Shown one piece after another: positions 20,400-29,774 of a stretch of 64,000 nucleotides of DNA. Where the stretch lies: assembly GCA_030144725.1 (NCBI GenBank), contig JASKMD010000013.1, positions 2,876,322-2,940,321 on the forward strand. The letters run 5' to 3'. The stretch is from Haematococcus lacustris. Lineage: Eukaryota; Chlorophyta; Chlorophyceae; Chlamydomonadales; Haematococcaceae. The position numbers and the translations under genes were made by a program. Each line of letters opens with the position of its first letter. Within the stretch, counting starts at the first letter, position 1. A model generated the notes under the pieces. The model was not told the origin of the DNA. It saw only the letters and a list, made by a program, of their open reading frames with translations, and made no database searches.

Positions 20400-22798
20400 T
20401 AAGCTGCTACCCCACCCCTACTGCCTTGAGCTGGACCCTGGACCCTAGCTGTGGTCACGCCTGTGGTATCCACTCACCCCTGCTGTCCTCCCCCTCCCCT
20501 TCCGCCGCCCCCTTTCGCAAGGCTCTTACCTGGTGGCCCCCCTGGTCCGCAGCTAGCTGCCGCCTGCCCCTCATTTCGCCCTCCCTGCTGCTGCTGGAAC
20601 CCCCTTCCCTTCTGTCTCATGCCCTACTGCCCTCTCACGTAGCCTACATGCCACTACACTGGACCCCCCTTCCTGCAGCCGGGGCTGCTGGCCCAATTGC
20701 ACCTGGCACAACCGCCTCCCTCCCCTCCCTTCCCCTCCCCCCTCTTGCCCATTGCTGCGTTTCCTGCTGCTGCTCAATTGCTGTCTTTGGCGGCCACCCT
20801 CCCCTCCCTCCCCACCCTCCCCACCCTCCCCTCCCCCACCCCCCCCTCGCCTCCCCTCCCTACCCTTGCATATTGCTGCGTTTCCTGCTCAACGTTGCTG
20901 TCTCCTGGCGGCTTGTCGAAGTCCTTGGTCGCGTTACGCTGAAGCATTGCACTGGCAGCTGGCAGGTCGGCTCGCGCCTCACGCTCCTGGTCCCATCAAG
21001 GGGCCAAGGCCAAGGCCAAGGCCACACACTGGTCTGATAGGGAGCCTCCACTGAGCACAGCTGCGTGTGCCGTGCCTTGCTGCACCCAGACCCGCCAGCC
21101 ACATCGTGGCCAGCTACTACCAGCTGCTGCGCCTAGGCCGCTCCGGCTTCACCCAGGTCAACCGCAACATGCAGGAGGTGAGGGGGACGGCAAGGGCTCA
21201 GACAAGGAGCACCCCTGACCCTGCCCCCTGCCCTCCCTGCCCCTCCCTGCCTTTCCCTTGCCCCTCCCTGCCCCTTCACCCTGCAACCTCCCCCCCTCCG
21301 CATCCCCCATTTCGCCCCTCCCCCAATTCGTCCCCCCCCCCCCTCCCCACCCCACCCCCCTCAGCCCCGCAACTCCTGTCCCCGCCCTAGCCTGCTGCCC
21401 CTGCCTGGACCAATCAGCGAGGTCGGCTTTGACGCCAGCAATGGGGTGTGTGTGTGGCGGCAGGTTGCGCTGCCACCCAGTGCCGCTGCTGGTACACAGC
21501 CCCACCAGCGCCTGTACCACCAGTTATTGAGGTGGACCTGTGGTGTGTGGCTGCAGGTGGCGCTGCACCTGGCCCAGGGGCTCAGGGACATGGGCGTCTT
21601 CCGCATCTGGAACGATCCGGCCAAAACAGTGCCCATGGTCACCTTCTCCTTCAAGCCTCAGCCTTCTGCCTCAGGAGCAACAGACGCAACTGACTCAAGC
21701 GAAGCAGCCCAACCGACTGAGCAGATGCGGGCATACACCGAGTTTGACCTGGCGGACACCCTGAAGCAGAGCGGCTGGTCACTGCCGGCTTACCCCCTGG
21801 CACCTGACCTGTGAGGCTCACTCTTTGTTGACCTTGTTGACCAGCCTGTTCGCATGCACACATCACCTGCCCCTCTACCTGCCTGCCTGCCCCTCTCCCT
21901 GCCTGCCTGCCTGCCTGCCTGGCCAGGTCCCACACCACGGTGTGCCGGGCAGTGGTGCGCCAGGAGTTTTCCATCACGCTGGCAGACAAGCTGCTGGAGG
22001 ACCTGAAGCGCGCTCTGCAGTGGCTGGGTGGGTGCTGGGGGGCAGTGGCTGGGTGGGTGCCGGGGGGCAGGGGAGAGGTCGGGGCCAAGGGGGAGGAGGG
22101 GCAGCAGGGGCAGGGGCAGGGGCAGGGGTGTAGGCAGATCGGGGCCCAGATGAGGGATAGGGAGATGGGTGGGTAAGATGGTCAACCAAAGGCCTGATGT
22201 GCTAGGCTGTGCTGATTGCTACTTGCTGTGCTTCCTTGCGTGCACCCAACTTCTTCCTCGTTCACATGAGCCTCTGCAGCACAGCATGTGCTGGAGGCCT
22301 GGCCTGCTACACAACCCATGCATATACACCCTGCCAGCCTGCTGCCCTCCGCGCTTTGCCTGTACCTTACCTGCTTTCGTAGACAAGCACTTTGAGGGCA
22401 AGACGCGGGCTGACCGCGACGCCCAGGCAGCCAAGACCCAGGAGCTGCACCCCCTGCACACCCACCTGCCTCATGCCATTCACAAGCACCAACACAGCCG
22501 TGGCCGCAATGCTGCCAAGGGCCAGGGGCATGCTCATGGTCACTCCCACAACGACAAGCGCAGCCACCCGGTGGGTTGGGCTGGGGACTTCAGCGTGGTA
22601 AGCCAGCAGGCTGCCAGGCTGCCAGCCCCAGCCCCAGCCCCAGCCCCAGCCCCAGCCCCAGCCCCAGCCCCAGCCCCAGCCCCAGCCCCAGCCCCAGCCC
22701 CAGCCCCAGCCCCAGCCCCAGCCCCAGCCCCAGCCCCACCCAGCTGCCATACGCAGTGCGCATACATTGGCTGACCCTTTGTGCTGCAGGTGTGCTGA
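13466..22798 (+). CDS. GAD: Glutamate decarboxylase (plant-type, PLP-dependent), 15 exons
   Basis: Converts L-glutamate to GABA and CO2. Exons: 13466-13782 (provisional), 14333-14377, 14577-14654, 15027-15152, 15250-15344, 16213-16307, 16754-16840, 17365-17470, 18206-18318, 19775-19935, 21090-21177, 21557-21810, 21927-22027, 22383-22570, 22790-22798; phases agree throughout. Core motifs: [64 protein letters not shown] (Asp332, contacts the PLP ring nitrogen), [14 protein letters not shown] (Lys365, the Schiff-base lysine), [23 protein letters not shown]. The donor after exon 3 (ends 14654) is GC (AG|GCAAGC). The tail is His-rich ([25 protein letters not shown]) and ends in Val-Cys-stop in a 9-bp last exon; an alternative donor at about 22600 would add about 10 residues. 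Total about 620 residues against about 500 in plants; the excess is the 105-residue N-terminus, whose exon 1 and start are uncertain. Confidence 0.93.
14212..14314 (+). repeat. CTG/CCCCTG pyrimidine-rich run before an acceptor
   Basis: Degenerate CTGCCC/CTGCTG repeat that forms the polypyrimidine-rich end of the first intron of the glutamate decarboxylase gene; the acceptor TGTAG follows at 14328-14332. Confidence 0.8.
15905..15990 (+). repeat. GAGACT hexamer repeat in an intron
   Basis: About ten degenerate GAGACT/GAGTCT units in the intron between 15344 and 16213 of the glutamate decarboxylase gene. Related GAGACTGAGTCTGAG units occur earlier at about 15508-15570. Confidence 0.8.
16356..16545 (+). 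repeat. 11-bp tandem repeat (TTGCCTGACAG type)
   Basis: About 17 units of TTGCCTGACAG with TTGCCTGGCAG, TTGCATGACAG and CTGCCTAGCAG variants, inside the glutamate decarboxylase intron 16308-16753. A higher-order pattern of about 66 bp is visible in the first half. Confidence 0.9.
17121..17190 (+). repeat. 10-bp tandem repeat (CAAGACAGGT)
   Basis: Seven near-perfect copies of CAAGACAGGT within the glutamate decarboxylase intron 16841-17364; single degenerate copies lie upstream from about 16970. Confidence 0.9.
18420..19713. repeat. GGGCGA hexamer array, about 1.3 kb, in a glutamate decarboxylase intron
   Basis: About 215 nearly perfect GGGCGA units fill most of the intron 18319-19774, between the exon carrying HVDAASGGF and the exon carrying the PLP lysine. 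One phase break occurs near 18648-18656. The unit has no stop codon on either strand, so three long ORFs (Glu-Gly, Ala-Leu, Arg-Pro repeats) appear; they are by-products. Confidence 0.97.
20356..20396 (+). repeat. CTG trinucleotide run in an intron
   Basis: About 13 CTG units in the intron 19936-21089 of the glutamate decarboxylase gene. The rest of this intron is strongly C/T-rich. Confidence 0.9.
22621..22738 (+). repeat. CCAGCC hexamer array in the last intron of the glutamate decarboxylase gene
   Basis: About 19 CCAGCC units between the His-rich exon and the 9-bp last exon. In the frame of the His-rich exon the array would read Ala-Pro repeats if the intron were retained. Confidence 0.95.
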
Positions 22799-22928
22799 CG
22801 TGCCGGACGTGTTTAGTCTGCTGGTCGTGGGCGTCATGCTCCTGGATGTGAAAGGATCTTCTGGCGTCTTGTAGCGTAGATGCTGGCGCCCTGCGGTACA
22901 GCTACAACGCTGCTACAATCAATATATG

Positions 22929-22933
22929 TGTAA
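22929..22933 (+). terminator. TGTAA polyadenylation signal (glutamate decarboxylase)
   Basis: TGTAA lies 131 bp after the stop codon. TGTAA is the usual polyadenylation signal of chlamydomonadalean nuclear genes. Confidence 0.6.
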
Positions 22934-23357
22934 CAGTGACAGGCGTGTAGACATGAGCACAGTAGCTAGAGCAGGTGTTGCAGCAGATGTTGGGGTGAAG
23001 TGCGTTGACACATGTAACGTTGTAAGTGGACCCGGTAAAACTCAGCTCTATCAAGGAGTATGGACTCAGCTCTATCAAGGATAATGGAGCCCCTCAGCTC
23101 TGCGAGACAGCGAGACCACTCCATTGGTGCATGCACATGCACACCCGGGATCACTCAAACTTTTTGCCGACCTATGCACCTGCTAATGTAGCAGAATGAA
23201 AGCGAGCACAGAACTCGACGATAGATACGTGGCCTGTTGTTCATTCTCAACTATGCACACTATGAACTGCCCCATGGTACCGACATGCAAAACTGTAGTG
23301 TGCATGGTAATGCAAGCTGCAAGTGGCACAGCGCGCGGAGCTGTGTGGTGAAAGTGG
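22934..23357. other. Intergenic region between the GAD and ClpR3-like genes
   Basis: About 420 bp. It contains a duplicated CAGCTCTATCAAGGA motif at about 23043-23082 and presumably the ClpR3 promoter. No other gene seen. Confidence 0.5.
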
Positions 23358-25964
23358 ATGATGCGCTGCTGGAGCCCGCAGCCCATGTCTGCGGGGTCCT
23401 CGGCGACCGGTCGAGTAGTGTGCCCCCGCTCACCTTGCGCCCTGCCACAGCGTAGTCGCCGTCAGTGTCTAGTAGTAAGCGCAAGAGCCGCGCGTTATGA
23501 CAGGCGGAAACCCCCACCCCCGGACTTGCCGTCCTTACTCTTCGACCAGCGGATTGTATACCTGGGCATGCCGGTAAGACCCACGACGCTACCATCGCAG
23601 TCAAGCCTGATGAGGGATCTGCTGCGTCGCGCCACGCTACCTTTGTTGGCAAACGGTTGCTCCTACCGATGCTGCTGGGCGTGTAGCTGGTGCCCGCCGT
23701 AACCGAGCTTATGGTGGCTGAGCTGCTTTACCTGGAGAAGCAGGGCAGCCAGCTGCCAATAGAGATGTTGATCAACTCCTCTGGCACCACCCGTCAGGAT
23801 GGCGAGATTGTGAGTGTACTAACGGAGCCAGCCAGGGCCAGGCAGCTACATTGCCACTTGACTCCGCTGTCTTGGTCGCCCGCAGCTAGCTTTCGACAGT
23901 GAAGGTATCGCCCTGACGTCGGCAATGGGCTTCGTGCGTAGCCCGGTGCGCGCACGGGCCTCTCCTCATGGCACCTCAGCGCCAGGCTGCCGCAAGCCCA
24001 GCGCATTCATGCAGCCAGCCAGCCAGCCGGTGAACACAGCAGTTCAGCCAGCATGACATACAGCAGAGAAACATGGTAGCTGGTGCTGCAAGCCAGGCGC
24101 TGAACAGCTGCAGTTAATGCAGCAGTGGTCCCAGTGCTGGGGCATCAGCAGTGCAGGTGCAGCAGCTGCAGGTGCCATGCAGTCTGTGCGGTACAGGCAC
24201 TGTGTGCGGCTGTGTACCAACAGCGACATTGGGTGGCTGCAGATTTCCACTGTGAACATGGGCCTGGCAGTGGGCTGGTCATGCGCCGTCCTGGCCTTTG
24301 GCAAGAAGGGCTGGCGCAAGTCCCTGCCTCACTCCTTAGGTGAGGGGTGTGTGGGGCCAGTAGGGGTGGTGGTGGTGGTGGTAATGGCAGCAGCAGCAGT
24401 CACAGCAGTCGCAGCGGTCGCAGCAGCAGGGACATGCACAGGGAGGTTGGGAGCAGGACTGGGCCACAGAGCCCCCAAACAGCCTCAGTGGACGGGGTCT
24501 ACATGTTGAGGCCATGGCTGTGTAGCGCTGCTAGCCGGCAGTCTGAGGTGCATGGGGGGAAGCGCCTGTGAAGTGGAGCTAGGGTAGGAGGGTAGTGGTT
24601 CCGTCTATTGGTCAGGGGTGTATGGCTGGAGGGTGGGGCATGGCCTGCATGGAGGCTGGACGGGGGTTGCATGCAAGCATGACTGGGGGCATGCAGGAAG
24701 AGACAGGCCGGCTGGTGCCTTGTGAGTGCCAGCTGAAAGAAACTCATCAAGGGCAAGGGCAGCACGCAGGCACAGCACGCAGGCACAGCACGCAGGCACA
24801 GCAGTGACCCTGTGCAGCTTGCAGGTTGACCTCGCAGGCACAGCAAGCAGGCACAGCCAGCTAGGGTGAGAATAGAGTGAGGGTGAGGATACAGCCCAGG
24901 GGAGCTGCTGCAGCAGGAGCAGCAGGAGCATGGACAGCGGTGGCAGTGGCAGCCACAGCAGCACAGGCGGCTGTGAGGAGCAGCAGCAGTGGCAGCAGGA
25001 GCAGGTCATGTTGGCTGGGGGGCATCACGCAGCTGAGTGTTGGCAGCCAGTCATGCAGTGCCAGGGACACAGCTGGCCGGCAGCCACTGCGGCTGTGAAG
25101 GAGCTACCAACAGCGAACATAGCTGGCTCAGCCGCAGCGGTGGATGACACCCACCTCAGCAGCGGTGCCAGCTTCCACACAACCGCATGCGCCCCTGCCC
25201 AGCCTGTCTGCTTGTGCCTCCTGGTCTACCTTGTGAGTTTCATGCTGACACCTGGCCAGGCCCTGGTTGCCAGGGCCCCCCCCAGGGTCTCGACAAAGAG
25301 CCCCCAGCAGGCCTGTGTTAGCTCAGCAGCCCCTCTGTGCTGCCTGCTCTTGCCTTCCTGTCTTGCAATTCTCACTCCCACTCTAGTGATCATCACTCTG
25401 TGCCGGCCATGGTTGACCCAGCTTGCCACCAGCCACAGGGCGGCAGGGCGGCAGGCTGCCACAGGGCAGTGCTGAGGCAGATGCCGTACTCAGGAGGCCA
25501 TGTCAGCTCCTCATGCGCACCTCCCTAGCTCTGCCTGCCAGGGCCCTGCTGCAGCCAGCTGCTGCCAGACAGCCTCTCTGTCACACTTCCACACCTTAAG
25601 CCCAGCCCGACCCTGCCCCTCACTGGGCCGTGGGCTGGGGCCACAGGTGCTGCCTGGCAGCTAATTCAGGTGCTTGCTGGCTGCATCCCCCTCCAGACAC
25701 TTATCCCAGTGACAACAATGGCCAGAAGAAGCATGGGAATCACAGCGGAGGTACCTCAGCCTGCTTGCATGCGCTTCAGCCACACCCACACAGAGCAGCC
25801 CCACAGTCAGTCACAGTGCAGACAGCTGTCACACATTGACACACCCTGCACAGCACAGGCCCCTGCTGCACTGTCATCAGCTCCCAGCCCAGCCCCTCAC
25901 GGCAGCTGGCACACAGGTTGACCCCGCCACAGGCCATGAGTGCGGCAGCGGCAGCGGCAGCAGC

Positions 25965-26006
<42 letters not shown>

Positions 26007-29000
26007 GGACAGCTAGAGCCAATGGGGCGGTGGACCCGGGTGGTGCGGGGGACCCTAGCCACCCTTGGCATGCAGCCTACACCCTCGGCATGCATGCCCT
26101 GATGCCCAGCCCCAGCAGTCCCATATCCTGCACTGCTCATGGACCAGTTCGTTATCACCATGTCAGCCCTGGTGCCTCTCCTCCCTCTGCTGCTGCTGCT
26201 GCCGCTGCTGCTGCTGCGCCCCCAGCCATGATCCAGCAGCCGCGTGTGCCGCCCACGGGTCAGCGCCAGGCTATAGAGGTGCACATCAAGTGGCGGGAGG
26301 TGCTGGACTACAAGCGGGAGTACCTGCGCATGCTGTCCATTGGCACCGGCTGGCCAGTAGACAAGCTGGATGCGGTGAGGGGTCACACTAGGGCGGGGTG
26401 TGAGGGTCACACTAGTGGGTTACACTGATGGGTCACACTGGGACGTGGTGGTGGTCGCTGTCAGAAAGTCTTGACCAGACATGCATCTCCCCAAGCAAGA
26501 CCCGGCATGTGTGACCTGGCTGGCATCGTCACACTTTGTGAGGTCACAATTCATTGCATCAGGTGCTCGACATGGCTTGGCCTGCATGGTTGCTTTGCTC
26601 CATGCAGGACATGCAGCGGCCGCTGTACATGCGGCCACAAGATGCGCTTAGGTACAATGTCATCGATGAGGTCATTGAACCAGATGAGCACAAGGTCAGG
26701 CTGGTGGCAGCACACAGAACTAGCTGAGCCTCAGGGCAAGGCGGCCTTTCTTCAGTGGGACTTGCCCTACTCATTACCTCATGTCAAGCTCATAGGCTGC
26801 ACTACGGCCGGCTTCATGTTATGCTGCAGCATGACGAGATCCTCCCCCTCCCTCTCCCCCTCCCCCTCCCCCTCCCCCTCCCCCTACCCCTACCCCTACC
26901 CCTACCCCTACCCCTACCCCTACCCCTCCCCCTACCCCTACCCCTACCCCTACCCCTACCCCTACCCCTACCCCTACCCCTACCCGTACCCCTACCCCTA
27001 CCCCTACCCCTACCCCTACCCCTACCCCTACCCCTACCCCTACCCCTACCCCTACCCCTCCGCCTCCCCCTCTCCCTCCCCTCCCCTCCCCTGCTGCTGC
27101 TGTTGCTGCACCCCTCCTCCGCTCCTCACAGCCAGCTGTGACCTCCCTGCAGGCAGCCAAGGCGGAGCGCTACTGGTTGCGCAGCGGGCGGGCGGAGAGT
27201 GACGGCCGCATCGAGCAGTGGTCCGAGTACCTCTCCCTGCAGGAGGAGGGGGTGCTGCTGGACTGCTACAAGAAGGAGACGACACGGGTGGGGCCAGGGG
27301 GGCTGCATGGGGGGCATGCAAGGGTGACTGCCCTGCATGGCCAACAAACTAGGGAGGGGCGTGGTTTGAGCAAAACAAAACAGAGACCCTCTCCTCTCCC
27401 CTGCCCTCCCTTCCTCCGCCTGTGGTGTGTCTACCCCTGCCACCTCTACCCCTAGCCGTGCCGCTGTCTTGTGGACGCACCGCTGGGCCGTGCTTTGCCC
27501 TGACGACAGCCTGACATCCTGTCTAGACGCTCCTCGCCTCTGGCTGCAGCGCCACCGCCCACCCTCTTCCTCCATGTGCCCGCGCCCAGCCGCTGCTGGC
27601 TGCTGCGTGACGGCTGCTCCCACACCCACCCCACTGCACCCCCTTTCTCCATGCCCCTGGATCTGGCTGCTGCTGCTGCTGCTGCTGGGTGACGGCTGCA
27701 CCCACCCCTGCCCCTGGCCACAGCACCAGCCACTGCGGCACACAGGGCAGCAGCCAGACCCAGGAGCAGGTCAGAGGCATGCAGGTCAGCGGCTACCAGC
27801 TCAGGCCCCCTGCCCCATGGCCAGCACTGTGGCCCGTGGCCCTTATGGCTGCAGGAGGTGAGGCGGGTGCACCGCGAGCGTATGGTGCAGTGCCTCAGCG
27901 GCACCCAGCTGGAGGCTAAGGCCCTGGAGGGGATCAGGGAGCGCGCTGGGGAGGCCTACATCCCTGAGACCGATGAGGTCAGCTGGGGTGGGGGGTCAGC
28001 AGGGTCGGACCGGGGCTGCTCTGTGTGCCCTGTGCTGATAGTCAGCAGCAGGGTGGAGGAGGCGGGCAGTGCTAGGGGTAGGGGTAGGGGTCGGGGCCGT
28101 GGCGGCAGTGCCTAAATAGCCCATAAATAGCTCATAAAAAGCTCATAAAAAGCTCATAGATAGTTCATAAATCAGACTGGGGCTGTGAAGTGGGGCGAAG
28201 GTTGAACGCATTTGGGTAGGCTAAGGGAAGCAGGCTGGGCTGCGGACTACTCAGCTATACGAAGTCAAAGTCAGGGAGGTAGGGAGGGTTGGAGGCAGGG
28301 AGGTAGGGAGGTCATCAGTCCCTTGAATCTAGCTCCAGCCCCAGCCCCTCCCTCTACCTACATAGCCGTCCTGCCCCTGCCCCTGCCTTGGTCACACCAG
28401 GTGCGGCTGCCCTTCAACTATGAGGGCCTAAAGCTGGCTGTCCTGAACGCCGAGCGCTTCGCTGACCGCAACATCCAGCGCCACGTGGACGCTGGCATGG
28501 TGTCCATGCCTGACACCTGGACCAAGCAGCTGGCAGAGGTGGGGTGGGGTGGGGTGGGGTGGGGGAGGTCAGGGTGTGAAGGGTGGGACTGATGACTCCG
28601 CAGCCGTCAAGTTGTGGGGGCCACCACCTCGGTCCCTCAAAACCTGCCAAAGGTGATTGTAGCGGGCTGGCAGTGGGGCAATCTTGCTTGGCCGGGCCCT
28701 TTGCCCACTTGGGCACAAATGTTTGCAACCGTTAGATTGAGTTCCTTAGGCACAGGCGCTCAGTGGCATCCAGGCGTCTCCCAGTTAGCCACGCCATGCT
28801 TGGGCGTCCCAACCCTGGTCATTAAGGCTCATGTTGGCGCGTTGAGGGCAATAACATTACTGATACTAATAATAATTATAATAACGATATGAGCTACAAC
28901 GGTGTGCTAGGGGCCAAAATCTTAGGTTGCGCCACTAGGTGGTGTCCTAGGCGCCCTAGCTCGCACTCCTGCTACATGTGCTGGGCAAGTGGAGTGGGTG

Positions 29001-29720
29001 GTCGTGGAGCATGATTTGCTGTCAGCATGTGTACCCATGTATCCAGATGGAGGCGGAGGCAGCAAAGGAGGACGAGGAGGAGGAGGATGAGGAGGAGGAG
29101 GGGGGTCAGGCTGGGACAGCTGTGGTGGGCCAAGAGGTGGAGGTGGGAGGTGAAGGGGCTGGGGCGCTCCAAGGACAGGCAGCTCAGGCAGAAGGCAACG
29201 CCGCGGAGGTGGCGGCAATAGCAGCTGAAAAGAGGGAGGAGGAGAAGGAGGAGGAGGAGGTCAACGTGCACACTGTGGCTGGCGTCCCCATGTCAGGTAA
29301 GGTGTCGCTTCCACTTGGGCTTCCATTGTGTTGGCCTGGCACTGTGCTTGCTGTCGTGTTTGCTCACTTGGTGTTGAGGAAGAAGGTTGCTGTTCTTTTA
29401 CATGTCCAATGTGATGTGTGGGGGATCTGCAATGTGCCAGACCGGGTAAAGTCAGCCGGGCTGTATCCTGATGCCATTGTCTTTCAACGCTGTGCCCAGC
29501 TGCCTGACTTATCTGACCCGATCCTATGAGACCCCTCCATGACCTAAAAGAAACCCATCTGCTCGGGATGGCCCCCAGTGCACGTGTCTATGTGCTGCTG
29601 TGTGTAGACGACGATGGCGAGGTCGACTATGAGGCTTTCATCCGAGCTATCGATGCCATGGACGAGGATGAGTTTTTGAACGCGAACATGGAGCAGCTCA
29701 TAGACCAGTTTGTCCACTGA
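23358..29720 (+). CDS. Plastid ClpR3-like non-catalytic Clp protease subunit with long C-terminal extension, 11 exons
   Basis: Exons: 23358-23573, 23687-23809, 23886-23945, 24243-24339, 26226-26374, 26608-26694, 27153-27287, 27855-27977, 28401-28538, 29047-29296, 29608-29720; all in phase, 496 residues. Residues 1-50 are Arg/Ser/Ala-rich, a likely chloroplast transit peptide. Then PPPPDLPSLLFDQRIVYLGM, LVPAVTELMVAELLYL, INSSGTTRQDGEI, TVNMGLAVGWSC and AMIQQPRVPPTG follow the ClpP fold and are closest to plant ClpR3. The ClpP serine is replaced by Gly144 and the His of MIHQP by Gln169, so it is a structural subunit of the plastid Clp core. About 250 residues follow the Clp domain: a helical Arg/Glu-rich part, a Glu-rich stretch (377-450) and a last exon with DDDGEVDYEAF, a degenerate EF-hand-like loop. 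Phase agreement across six junctions argues for one gene. ClpR3 proteins usually end soon after the Clp domain. Confidence 0.9.
25940..26003 (+). repeat. CAG/CGG trinucleotide run in an intron
   Basis: About 14 CAG units preceded by GGCAGC units in the 1.9-kb intron 24340-26225 of the ClpR3-like gene. Confidence 0.9.
26832..27060 (+). repeat. CCCCTA (TAGGGG) and CCCCTC hexamer array in an intron
   Basis: About 9 CCCCTC units lead into about 28 CCCCTA units (single CCCGTA variant near 26984), forming the pyrimidine tract before exon 7 of the ClpR3-like gene. The complement TAGGGG resembles a telomere unit but the array is intronic. Confidence 0.95.
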
Positions 29721-29745
29721 CAAGCATCGCGGCCCTGGAGCTGAG

Positions 29746-29750
29746 TGTAA
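29746..29750 (+). terminator. TGTAA polyadenylation signal (ClpR3-like gene)
   Basis: TGTAA 26 bp after the ClpR3 stop codon, in the 54-bp gap before the converging GNAT stop codon. Confidence 0.55.
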
Positions 29751-29774
29751 CGCTATGCGGACTATACGACTCTG

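Noticed and set aside
22367..22851. Ala-Pro, Trp-Gly and Ala-Gly repeat ORFs
   Set aside because: They come from the CCAGCC array in the last glutamate decarboxylase intron; only the His-rich part up to 22570 (or about 22600) is coding.
26832..27060. Telomere or chromosome end
   Set aside because: The array is internal, flanked by exons of one gene on both sides, and the unit is TAGGGG with CCCCTC neighbours.
26755..27202. Pro-Tyr, Pro-Leu and Gly-Val repeat ORFs
   Set aside because: They come from the CCCCTA/CCCCTC intron array before ClpR3-like exon 7.
29047..29720. Separate small gene for the acidic and EF-hand-like exons
   Set aside because: Splice phases (0, 0, then 1) join these exons exactly to the ClpR3-like gene and no independent start is needed; RNA evidence could still change this.
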